Positions 1 through 6,337 of a DNA stretch of 8,782 nt are shown piece after piece (position 1 is the first letter of the stretch; each line of letters starts with the position of its first letter). The notes below the pieces were generated by a model. That model had not been told where the DNA came from. It saw only the letters and a list, made by a program, of their open reading frames with translations, and made no database searches. The position numbers were made by a program, and so were the translations under genes. The stretch covers positions 1 through 8,782 of the forward strand of contig URSW01000057.1 in NCBI GenBank assembly GCA_900550625.1. Direction: 5' to 3'. Source of the DNA: an uncultured Eubacteriales bacterium. Lineage in GTDB: Bacteria; Bacillota; Clostridia; Oscillospirales; CAG-272.

Positions 1-700
1 TTACATTTTTAAGCTCTGTGGAAAAGGTGGTATGGCGGCAGTGATCCGACCAATATGTGTCGATCATGCGGATCTCGGTCATCGTGGGATCGCGCTTCTC
101 CGACGCGAAGTAATCGCGGCAGAAGAGCACGTCCGCGCAGTCCATGGCAAGCGAATATTTTTCGATAAACGCCGCCGCGCCGCCGTCCTCCATGGAGGTG
201 AAGCCGTCGAGCGTTTCGATCGGTGCGGGTTCGGGATGCGAGATACGGAGCGTTTCGGGAACACCGAGCGCCGCTTCGCGCGCCTCGACGGGGTTTATGA
301 CATATTTCTTTATCACGCCGAATTCGTCATCGGTGAGATTTCCGTACAGAAGATACACTTCGGCGGTGCGTATCTCCGGGCGTTCGCCACGCGACATGAG
401 GCGGATGCACTGCGCAGCGCTGTCCGCGCGCTGATCGAACTGACCGGGAAGGTATTCGACCGCAAACACGCGGTCGGCGTCGGGCAATTCTTCGCAAACG
501 TCGTCGAGCACAGGCTCGGAGAACACCGTCTTTACGCTTTCGTCGAAAAGCTCCTTCGTTATTCCCTCGGCGTCGTAGCGGTGAAGTACGCGGAGCCTCT
601 CAAGCCCCGGTATGCCGAGAAGCGTCCGTATATCGGCGCAGAGTGCGGCGGCGTGGGATGACACCGACGCTTTCTTTTCGGAATATATTCTGTATACCAT
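1..700 (-). CDS. purL: Phosphoribosylformylglycinamidine synthase, large single-chain type, N-terminal part (runs off the left edge)
   Basis: Step 4 of purine synthesis: FGAR + glutamine + ATP gives FGAM. An open minus-strand frame from ATG at 700 to the window edge gives 233 residues with no stop. It begins MVYRIYSEKK and holds, at about residues 216-226, the motif YWSDHCRHTTF. That motif marks the start of the FGAM synthase catalytic region in the long, PurL-PurQ-fused enzymes (over 1,200 residues); small PurL proteins have a different motif here. About 200 residues of N-terminal (PurS-like plus linker) domain precede it, so no separate purS or purQ is expected. The start is chosen because the protein's N-terminus looks complete there; the only in-frame alternative nearby is TTG two codons upstream. 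The gene follows purD after 106 nt and has a hairpin between its SD and start. The C-terminal four-fifths, including the glutaminase, are outside the window. Confidence 0.93.
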   Translation of the reverse strand, partial: MVYRIYSEKKASVSSHAAALCADIRTLLGIPGLERLRVLHRYDAEGITKELFDESVKTVFSEPVLDDVCEELPDADRVFAVEYLPGQFDQRADSAAQCIRLMSRGERPEIRTAEVYLLYGNLTDDEFGVIKKYVINPVEAREAALGVPETLRISHPEPAPIETLDGFTSMEDGGAAAFIEKYSLAMDCADVLFCRDYFASEKRDPTMTEIRMIDTYWSDHCRHTTFSTELKNV

Positions 701-740
701 TTTCAACCGTGGCTTTCGCCCGAGCGAAAGCTTCCTTTCT
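701..740 (-). promoter_or_regulatory. purL ribosome-binding region with SD-abutting hairpin
   Basis: On the minus strand AGAAAGGAA (732-740) is followed at once by a perfect 8-bp stem, GCTTTCGC and GCGAAAGC (724-731 and 712-719, loop TCGG 720-723). Then come 11 nt and the purL ATG. The unfolded SD-to-start distance is about 31 nt, too long for ordinary initiation; with the stem folded it becomes normal. GAAAG of the SD can also pair with CTTTC of the 5' arm, an alternative that would hide the SD. The same arrangement precedes purB and the AICAR transformylase gene. Function is inferred; the pairing is seen. Confidence 0.6.
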
Positions 741-760
741 TCGTGGATCGTCTCTTTGCG

Positions 761-805
761 CGCCGCACGCCGAATCGCGGAACAGTCCTGCGGCATCGTG
801 CGGCG
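761..805 (-). repeat. Inverted repeat (stem-loop) directly after the purD stop
   Basis: CGCCGCACG (797-805 read on the minus strand) and CGTGCGGCG (761-769) form a perfect 9-bp stem around a 27-nt loop. The loop can itself pair weakly (CGC/GCG plus a few pairs around CTG). On the transcript it begins one nucleotide after the restored purD stop codon at 807-809. No run of T follows, so it is not a classical rho-independent terminator. It could be a processing or stability element between purD and purL, or chance in GC-rich sequence. Confidence 0.45.
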
Positions 806-806
806 G

Positions 807-2053
807 TCATTTCGCCTGAAGCGCGCGCTTTCCTATATCTCTGCGCATGTATTTGTTTTCGAATTCTATTCTGTCGGCATCGGCATACGCCTTTTCCACC
901 GCCTCCGCAAGAGTCGGAGCCGCGGCGCTCCGCCCGATGTGCGGAGAACATCACCGTCAAGCACGGCTCCGGCAACGTAGACCTGAGACCGAATATCGCC
1001 CGGAATCTTTATTTCAAATCCGGTTTCGTACTTTTTCGGATATCCGTCGGAGGCAAGGACGACGCAGCAAGCCGCTCCGTCCGAGAACGATACGTCGGCT
1101 TCGTCGAGCGTGCCGTTTGTCGTATGTCTCATGATATCGAGAAGGTCGGACTCGAGAAGCGGCAGAACGACCTGCGTTTCGGGATCACCGAAGCGGCAGT
1201 TGTACTCGATCACCTTCGGTCCGTCGGGGGTGAGCATCAGCCCGAAGTAAAGGCAGCCGCGAAATTCCCTGCCCTCGGCAGCCATCGCGCGCACCGTGGG
1301 AAGAAAGATCGTGTCCATGCATTCCCGCGCGATCTCCTCCGTATAGTACGGGTTCGGCGCAACGGTTCCCATGCCGCCCGTGTTCGGACCGAGGTCACCG
1401 TCGCCCGCTCGCTTGTGATCCATAGACGAGACCATCGGGACAACGGTCTTGCCGTCGGTGAAGGAGAGCACAGAGACCTCCGGTCCCGTGAGAAATTCCT
1501 CGATCACTATTCTTGCGCCGCTCTCGCCGAATATTCTGTCGCGCATCATGGAGTTTACCGCTTCGGCAGCCTCCTCCCTTGTCTGCGCGATCACGACCCC
1601 CTTGCCGAGCGCAAGTCCGTCCGCCTTGATGACCGCCGGAACGGGCGCGCTTTCTATATATGCAAGCGCCGCTTCGGGATCGTCAAAGACCTCATAGGAT
1701 GCCGTCGGGATCGAATATTTCTTCATAAGCTCCTTTGCGAACACCTTGGAGCCTTCGATCTGCGCCGCCGCCGCGGTCGGACCGAACGAGGGTATCCCCG
1801 CCTCGGCGAGGGCATCGACCGCTCCGAGCACAAGCGGATCGTCCGGCGCCACAACGGCGTAGTCTATGGTGTTGTTCTTTGCGAAATCCACGATCGCGGG
1901 GATATCCTTCGCGCAGATCGGCACGCACTGCGCGTCCGCGGCAATTCCGCCGTTTCCCGGGAGCGCGTATATCTTATCCGCGTCGGGCGATTTTTTAAGA
2001 GCCTTGATGATTGCGTGTTCGCGGCCGCCGCCGCCGACTACAAGTATATTCAT
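807..2053 (-). CDS. purD: Phosphoribosylamine-glycine ligase (GAR synthetase), with apparent single-base frameshift near its 3' end
   Basis: Step 2: phosphoribosylamine + glycine + ATP gives GAR. ATP-grasp enzyme. Visible motifs are VVGGGGREHAI (residues 5-14 region), KADGLALGKGV (143-153), LGPNTGGMGT (221-230) and EYNCRFGDPETQ (283-294). The start at 2053 (MNILVVGGGG) is chosen over an upstream ATG at 2104 because it fits the family and has an SD 6 nt away. The uninterrupted frame ends at 866 with 20 residues unlike any PurD tail. After Gly375 (codon at 929-931) the expected tail (AEAVEKAYADADRIEF then NKYMRRDIG and RALQAK) continues in another frame to TGA at 807-809. Adding one C after GGA on the coding strand (GGA-CGC-GCC) gives TSGGRAAAPTLAEAVEKAY and a 415-residue protein, the usual length. 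This is either a real lesion or a sequencing/assembly indel. The AICAR transformylase gene lies 17 nt upstream. Confidence 0.9.
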
Positions 2054-2068
2054 GGAATACTTCCTTTC
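2054..2068 (-). promoter_or_regulatory. purD ribosome-binding site
   Basis: GAAAGGAAG ends 6 nt before the ATG at 2053. It is the same SD string as in the purL and AICAR transformylase leaders but lacks the hairpin, so it serves as an internal comparison. It fixes the purD start at 2053. It sits entirely in the 17-nt gap after the preceding gene's stop, which favours close translational coupling. Confidence 0.75.
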
Positions 2069-2070
2069 GG

Positions 2071-3249
2071 TCAATGGTGGAACAGTCTCATGCCGGTAAA
2101 GCACATCGTCATGCCGAATCTGTCGCAGGCGGCGATGACGTTGTCGTCGCGTACGCTTCCGCCGGGCTGTGCGACGTAGGAAACGCCGCTTTTCGCCGCG
2201 CGCTCGATATTGTCGCCGAACGGGAAGAATGCGTCCGAGCCGAGCGACACGCCCGTTACCGAATCGAGGTATTCACGCTTCTCCTCTCTCGTCAGCACCT
2301 CGGGACGGCGTGAGAACATACCTCTCCAGAGGAGGTCATCGTTCTCGAATTCATCCGAAAGGTAGAAGTCAACGGCGTTGTCGCGCTCCGGCTTTGCAAG
2401 CGTATCGAGGAATTCGAGTGCAAGCGCCTTCGGATGCTGTCTCAGGTGCCAAACGTCCGCCTTGGAGCCTGCGAGCCGCGTGCAGTATATGCGCGACTGC
2501 TGTCCCGCGCCGACGCCGATCGCCTGTCCTCCGGCGGCAAAGCACACGGAGTTCGACTGCGTATATTTAAGGGTTATAAGAGAGATTATGAGGTCGCGCA
2601 CCGCCGCCTCGGGCAGGTTCTTGTTCGCGGTAACGATATTGTTGAACAGCTCCCTGTCGATTCTGAAGTTGTTCCGTCCCTGCTCGAAGGTCACGCCGAA
2701 CACGTCCTTCGTCTCGATCGGCTCGGGAACGTATGACGGATCGATCTTCACGATATTGTAATTGCCCTTTCTCTTCGAGCGGAGTATCTCGAGCGCCTCC
2801 GGCTCGTATCCGGGCGCGATTATTCCGTCGGACACCTCGTGCTTGATGATCTTCGCCGTCGTCACGTCGCAGACGTCGGAAAGCGCGATCCAATCTCCGA
2901 AGGATGAGCAGCGGTCGGTTCCCCTTGCGCGGGCGTAAGCCGTCGCAAGCTCGGAATCGTCAAGTCCCTCGACATCGTCCGCGAAGCACGCCTTCTTCAG
3001 TTCGCGGCTCATCGGCTCCCCGATCGCAGCCGAGGTCGGGCTGACGTGCTTGAACGACGTCGCCGCCGCGCGTCCGAGCGCGCTTTTTATCTCCGACACA
3101 AGCTGCCACGAATTGAATGCGTCGAGAAAGTTTATGTATCCCGGACGTCCGCAGAGTATCTCCACGGGCAGCTCGCGTCCGTCCTTCATGTAGATGCGCG
3201 AGGGCTTCTGATTCGGGTTGCAGCCGTATTTCAGTTCAAATTCCTTCAT
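2071..3249 (-). CDS. purH: Stand-alone AICAR transformylase (phosphoribosylaminoimidazolecarboxamide formyltransferase; PurH C-terminal domain only)
   Basis: Step 9: AICAR + 10-formyltetrahydrofolate gives FAICAR. The protein has 392 residues. It opens with KYGCNPNQKPSRIYM (7-21), carries the catalytic Lys-His pair in FKHVSP (Lys67-His68), then YTQSNSVCFAAGGQAIGVG, GQQSRIYCTRLAG and, near the end, PFGDNIERAA, QPGGSVRDD and FTGMRLFHH at the very C-terminus. These are the transformylase-domain motifs of PurH. The roughly 200-residue MGS-like IMP cyclohydrolase domain of normal bifunctional PurH is absent: the protein starts directly with transformylase sequence and the 60-nt gap upstream cannot encode it. 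The missing cyclohydrolase step is supplied by the PurO-family gene two genes upstream. The start at 3249 fits the family; an earlier ATG at 3260 is out of frame and stops after four codons (MetGluThrGlu), overlapping the true start as ATGA. Confidence 0.93.
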   Translation of the reverse strand: MKEFELKYGCNPNQKPSRIYMKDGRELPVEILCGRPGYINFLDAFNSWQLVSEIKSALGRAAATSFKHVSPTSAAIGEPMSRELKKACFADDVEGLDDSELATAYARARGTDRCSSFGDWIALSDVCDVTTAKIIKHEVSDGIIAPGYEPEALEILRSKRKGNYNIVKIDPSYVPEPIETKDVFGVTFEQGRNNFRIDRELFNNIVTANKNLPEAAVRDLIISLITLKYTQSNSVCFAAGGQAIGVGAGQQSRIYCTRLAGSKADVWHLRQHPKALALEFLDTLAKPERDNAVDFYLSDEFENDDLLWRGMFSRRPEVLTREEKREYLDSVTGVSLGSDAFFPFGDNIERAAKSGVSYVAQPGGSVRDDNVIAACDRFGMTMCFTGMRLFHH

Positions 3250-3288
3250 TCCGTTTCCATGGCTTCCGCTCGGCGAAAGCTTCCTTTC
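3250..3288 (-). promoter_or_regulatory. AICAR transformylase ribosome-binding region with SD-abutting hairpin
   Basis: Minus strand: GAAAGGAA (3281-3288), then GCTTTCGC (3273-3280), loop CGA (3270-3272), GCGGAAGC (3262-3269), 12 nt, and the ATG at 3249. One pair is T-G instead of T-A, so the stem is kept despite a base change relative to the purL and purB copies. GAAAG can alternatively pair with CTTTC of the 5' arm. A weak second SD-like GGAAG lies in the 3' arm, 13 nt from the start, and could be used instead; this weakens the case here. Confidence 0.55.
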
Positions 3289-3309
3289 GTTCAGATAAGA
3301 TGGTGTCTC

Positions 3310-4740
3310 TCAGACTTTAAGCTCGGATTCGATATGCTCGCGGTATTTTGCGGTGATCGGATGCGCCACATCGTGCAGGAATTCGTCGACCTGCGACGGG
3401 CAGCGTCCTATATACTTGCGCGGATCGATTTGGTCGCGTATCTCCTCGATCGTAAGCGGGAATTCGGGATCGGCGGCGATGCGCTCTATGAGGTCGCAGT
3501 CGAGTCCCTCCTTCTTCATGCGCGTTGCCGCCGCGATGGAGTGTGTGCGCAGCGCCTCATGGAGCGACTGCCGGTTTCCGCCGCGCTTTACCGATTCCAT
3601 CATGATATTCTCGGTCGCCATAAACGGAAGCTTGGCGTTCACTCTCCGCTCGATCATCTTCCCGTTGACCACAAGTCCCGAGGTCACGTTGATGTATATA
3701 TTGAGTATCGAATCCACCGCAAGGAACGCTTCCGCCACGGAGATGCGCTTGTTTGCCGAATCGTCGAGCGTGCGCTCAAACCACTGCGTCGCAGAAGTAA
3801 ACGCGGGGTTGAGCGAATCGCAGATGACGTATCTCGCAAGTGCGCAGATACGCTCGGAGCGCATGGGATTTCTCTTGTACGGCATCGCGGACGAGCCGAT
3901 CTGATGCGCCTCGAACGGCTCCTCGACCTCTTCAAACGACTGAAGTATGCGAAGATCGTTCGCAAATTTATATGCGCTCTGCGCAAATCCCGAAAGAGTG
4001 GCAAGGAAATTCGCATCCACCTTTCTCGAATATGTTTGACCGGACACGCATACGCAGCCGTCAAAGCCCATATCCTCGGCGATCAGCGATTCAAGCTTTT
4101 TCACCTTTTCCTCGTCTCCCGAGAAAAGCTCCATAAAGCTTGCCTGAGTTCCCGTTGTGCCCTTTGAGCCGAGCAGCTTCAGCTTCGAAAGGCGGTGTTC
4201 AAGCTCGTCGATATCGTCGCAGAGCTCGTACGCCCAAAGCGTCGCGCGCTTACCGACCGTCGTAAGCTGCGCGGGCTGAAGATGCGTATATGCAAGGCAC
4301 GGCAGAGCCTTGTACTTCTCCGCGAACGCGGAGAGGTTGCGCACGACCTGCGCCGCCTTTTTGAGGATGATCTCCGACGCCTCGCGCAGAATTATCACGT
4401 CGGTGTTATCTCCGACGTAGCACGATGTTGCGCCGAGGTGGATTATCCCCTCCGCCTTCGGGCACTGTTTACCGTATGCGTAAACGTGGGACATAACGTC
4501 GTGTCTTACCTCGCGTTCGCGCTCTTCGGCAACCTCGAAATTGACGTCATCGCGGTGCGCTTCAAGCTCCGCAATCTGCTCGTCGGTTATATCGAGACCG
4601 AGCTTTTTCTCAGCCTTTGCAAGCGATATCCACAGTCTTCTCCATGTGCGGAATTTAAAATCCTCGGAGAAGATGTGCTGCATCTGTGCCGACGCATACC
4701 GTGTGGAAAAAGGGGAAATGTATTTCTCTCTGTCGTTCAT
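3310..4740 (-). CDS. purB: Adenylosuccinate lyase
   Basis: Acts twice: SAICAR to AICAR + fumarate (step 8) and adenylosuccinate to AMP + fumarate. Cytosolic homotetramer of the fumarase/aspartase superfamily. Seen from the chosen start: YISPFSTRYAS (7-17), FRTWRRLW (30-37), HLGATSCYVGDNTD (101-114), YTHLQPAQ (151-158, with the conserved His) and the superfamily signature GSSAMPYKRNP (282-292), which carries the mobile catalytic loop. The protein ends IESELKV. Length is 476 residues, normal for this clostridial-type PurB. The frame stays open to an ATG at 4824, but those 28 extra residues (MMHCFAVPDR...) resemble no PurB, lack an SD and include the initiation hairpin, so ATG 4740 (MNDREKY) is preferred. 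It lies 117 nt after the PurO-family gene and 60 nt before the AICAR transformylase gene, placing steps 8, 9 and 10 side by side. Confidence 0.95.
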   Translation of the reverse strand: MNDREKYISPFSTRYASAQMQHIFSEDFKFRTWRRLWISLAKAEKKLGLDITDEQIAELEAHRDDVNFEVAEEREREVRHDVMSHVYAYGKQCPKAEGIIHLGATSCYVGDNTDVIILREASEIILKKAAQVVRNLSAFAEKYKALPCLAYTHLQPAQLTTVGKRATLWAYELCDDIDELEHRLSKLKLLGSKGTTGTQASFMELFSGDEEKVKKLESLIAEDMGFDGCVCVSGQTYSRKVDANFLATLSGFAQSAYKFANDLRILQSFEEVEEPFEAHQIGSSAMPYKRNPMRSERICALARYVICDSLNPAFTSATQWFERTLDDSANKRISVAEAFLAVDSILNIYINVTSGLVVNGKMIERRVNAKLPFMATENIMMESVKRGGNRQSLHEALRTHSIAAATRMKKEGLDCDLIERIAADPEFPLTIEEIRDQIDPRKYIGRCPSQVDEFLHDVAHPITAKYREHIESELKV

Positions 4741-4780
4741 ATCTGAATTTGCGCTTTCGCCGTGCGAAAGCTTTCCTTTC
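4741..4780 (-). promoter_or_regulatory. purB ribosome-binding region with SD-abutting hairpin
   Basis: Minus strand: GAAAGGAAA (4772-4780), then GCTTTCGC (4764-4771), loop ACG (4761-4763), GCGAAAGC (4753-4760), 12 nt, and the purB ATG at 4740. The stem is a perfect 8 bp. The layout (SD touching the stem, 11-12 nt after it) matches the copies before purL and the AICAR transformylase gene. The remaining part of the gap (4781-4857) shows nothing I can identify. Confidence 0.6.
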
Positions 4781-4857
4781 ATGTGAAATCGCATCCGATC
4801 CGGGACGGCAAAGCAATGCATCATCGGGCATGTGCGCCGGGGCGGTGCGTAAAAAGC

Positions 4858-5574
4858 TCAGGCGTTTTTATTTACGAGGCGCTCCTCGGTCTCTCCCGTT
4901 TCGAGATCGGTATATCTGACAACGAGTGATATTTTATTTTCTTCATTGAGGTTTTCCCACACCGAGGAGAACAGCTCGTCCGCGCTGTCCGGCACGGTCA
5001 CTCTTTCGGGATCCGCCGAGAATGTGGGCAGCGGGTTTCCGTCTCCCGCGTATGTATGGATGAAATGTCCGAGTCCGGGTACGCCGGGGAAAGCGTAGGT
5101 GAAGCGGCAGCACGCGCTTCCGTTTTCATCCGCGCTTTTCAGTATGCTCATCCGGTAGGAGAAGTCTTTGCCGAGGTCAAGCATTGCGCTTATGCGGGGG
5201 GTGAAGTTCGGCGCGTCCGGCTCGAATTCTCTCGTTTCAAGCGCCCCCTCAAATGTCGATCCTCTTTCGAGGAAGCTGCACACCGTATCGGTCTGGTCGC
5301 CGTTTGTAACGACGAGGCGATTGCCGACCTTTCTCACGGGGCTGTAGATTATGAGCGAGGGGTCCGACACCTTGGATTCGTCGAACGGGTATATCGTCAC
5401 GGTCTCGCCGTCCGATCTGAACACGCGGTTGCGGCTGTTCCCGCTCCGTCCCATTATGAAATACGCAAACGCCGCGTATCTTCCGTTTTCCGAAAGTCCT
5501 GTGACGATCCCGCGTCCGGGATACGCGCACTCTGCAAGTATATCTCCGATATTTTTCTTTTCGTAAATGTTCAT
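4858..5574 (-). CDS. purO: PurO-family IMP cyclohydrolase
   Basis: Proposed step 10: FAICAR ring closure to IMP. The protein has 238 residues. The features match the IMP cyclohydrolase family typified by archaeal PurO (Pfam IMP_cyclohyd) rather than the PurH N-terminal domain: ECAYPGRGIVTG (15-26), MGRSGNSRNR (41-50), VTNGDQTDT (89-97), REFEPDAPNFTPRI (115-128) and GHFIHTYAGDGNPLPTF (169-185). Archaeal PurO is about 200 residues; bacterial members are somewhat longer, as here. The start has a strong SD, GGAGGAG at 5580-5586, 5 nt before the ATG. There is no signal peptide or membrane segment. Its placement after purN and before purB and a PurH lacking its cyclohydrolase domain fits the assignment well. 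Family membership is recognised from sequence; activity is inferred. Confidence 0.85.
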   Translation of the reverse strand: MNIYEKKNIGDILAECAYPGRGIVTGLSENGRYAAFAYFIMGRSGNSRNRVFRSDGETVTIYPFDESKVSDPSLIIYSPVRKVGNRLVVTNGDQTDTVCSFLERGSTFEGALETREFEPDAPNFTPRISAMLDLGKDFSYRMSILKSADENGSACCRFTYAFPGVPGLGHFIHTYAGDGNPLPTFSADPERVTVPDSADELFSSVWENLNEENKISLVVRYTDLETGETEERLVNKNA

Positions 5575-5731
5575 TACATCTCCTCCGTTTTCGGTGCAGC
5601 TTCATTCCCGCGTCCGCGCGGCACAGCCGCCGAGGCGGCTGAACGCTCCGGCGCTGCTGGGTTCCGCATATTCTCTGCGCTTTTCATTGCGCCGGAGCGC
5701 ACGGTGTACCGTGCGCCGCGCGCCGTCCGTA
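5575..5731 (-). other. Structured purN-purO intergenic region with three inverted repeats
   Basis: In transcript order there are three stems. GCGCACGG/CCGTGCGC (5697-5716, loop TACA) comes first. A perfect 10-bp stem follows, GCTCCGGCGC/GCGCCGGAGC (5689-5698 with 5645-5654, 34-nt loop). CAGCCGC/GCGGCTG (5624-5641, loop CTCG) is last. The first two share two bases, so they compete slightly. No T-run follows, so there is no obvious terminator. One frame is open across the gap: GTG at 5735 (GTGA overlap with the purN stop) to TAA at 5574-5576 (TAATG overlap with the purO start). It encodes 53 Ala/Arg/Pro-rich residues with no good SD and no recognisable family. I consider RNA structure, or plain GC-rich spacer, more likely than a gene. 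The purO SD is at 5580-5586. Confidence 0.5.
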
Positions 5732-6337
5732 TCACCCGTTCGCCATTGCCTTTGCCGTTTTTTCAACGGCAAGCGGGAGAATTATATGTTCAGCCTCGCG
5801 CATGACCCGCTGCTGCAATATTTCGGGGGTGTCCCCGTCCTTTACCTCGACCGCCTTCTGCATGATTATCTCTCCGCCGTCGGTGACCTCGTTCACGAAA
5901 TGCACCGTTGCACCCGTGACCTTGACGCCGTATGCGAGAGCCGCTTCATGGACGCGGAGTCCGTAAAAGCCGTCGCCGCAGAACGACGGAATGAGCGACG
6001 GATGGACGTTTATCATCCGCCTCGGAAAATGCGAGACGAACTCCGGCGAAAGCACGCGCATAAATCCCGCAAGAACGACGATCTGCGCGCGCGCCCCGTC
6101 AAGGCATTCGAGCAGCTCTTTCTCGAATTCGCGCCGATCCTTCCCCGCGGAAACGACGGTCGCCGAAGGGATCCCCGCCGCCGCCGCGCGCTCAAGCGCG
6201 TAAGCGCCGGGCTTGTTCGATATCACGCGGACGATATGTCCCGACTTTATTATCCCGCTTTTCTCGGCGTCGATCAGCGCCTGAAGATTCGTGCCGCCGC
6301 CTGACACGAGCACGGCAATTTTTATTTTTTCGCTCAT
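5732..6337 (-). CDS. purN: Phosphoribosylglycinamide formyltransferase (GAR transformylase, folate-dependent)
   Basis: Step 3: GAR + 10-formyltetrahydrofolate gives FGAR. The protein has 201 residues, normal for PurN. Seen: KIAVLVSGGGTNLQAL (phosphate-binding N-terminus, GGGTN at 13-17), NVHPSLIPSF (110-119, with catalytic Asn110 and His112), GATVHFVNEVTDGGEII (142-158, with catalytic Asp153). The folate-dependent type is clear; it is not the ATP-grasp PurT. The start ATG overlaps the purM stop as ATGA (6334-6337). Only a weak SD (GAGAGTGAAG inside purM) precedes it, which suggests translational coupling to purM. Confidence 0.95.
   Translation of the reverse strand: MSEKIKIAVLVSGGGTNLQALIDAEKSGIIKSGHIVRVISNKPGAYALERAAAAGIPSATVVSAGKDRREFEKELLECLDGARAQIVVLAGFMRVLSPEFVSHFPRRMINVHPSLIPSFCGDGFYGLRVHEAALAYGVKVTGATVHFVNEVTDGGEIIMQKAVEVKDGDTPEILQQRVMREAEHIILPLAVEKTAKAMANG

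Noticed and set aside
32..661. 209-residue plus-strand open frame at the left edge
   Set aside because: Antisense of the purL N-terminus, whose minus-strand frame carries the PurL motif YWSDHCRHTTF.
703..975. 90-residue minus-strand frame across the purD end and purL leader
   Set aside because: It is the third frame over purD's tail; the expected PurD C-terminus reads in a different frame to 807.
2054..2104. Upstream ATG at 2104 as the purD start
   Set aside because: It would lie inside the preceding gene and add residues before the conserved MNILVVGGGG; the SD at 2060-2068 points to 2053.
743..2179. 478-residue plus-strand open frame opposite purD
   Set aside because: It is the antisense of purD and part of the transformylase gene; the product is Arg/His-rich with no recognisable family. 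GC-rich codon bias in the true genes creates such frames.
3246..3260. Four-codon upstream frame (MetGluThrGlu-stop) overlapping the transformylase start
   Set aside because: Too short to call; such ATG-TGA overlaps arise by chance in a purine-rich leader. Recorded only as a possible influence on initiation.
3046..4167. 373-residue plus-strand open frame opposite purB
   Set aside because: Antisense shadow of purB and the start of the transformylase gene; no motif or SD.
4741..4824. 28-residue N-terminal extension of purB from ATG 4824 (or ATG 4782)
   Set aside because: The residues do not resemble PurB, neither ATG has an SD, and the stretch contains the initiation hairpin; ATG 4740 fits the family.
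5575..5731. Rho-independent terminator or purine/PRPP riboswitch in the purN-purO gap
   Set aside because: Stems are not followed by a T-run and no conserved riboswitch core was recognised; only generic structure is claimed.
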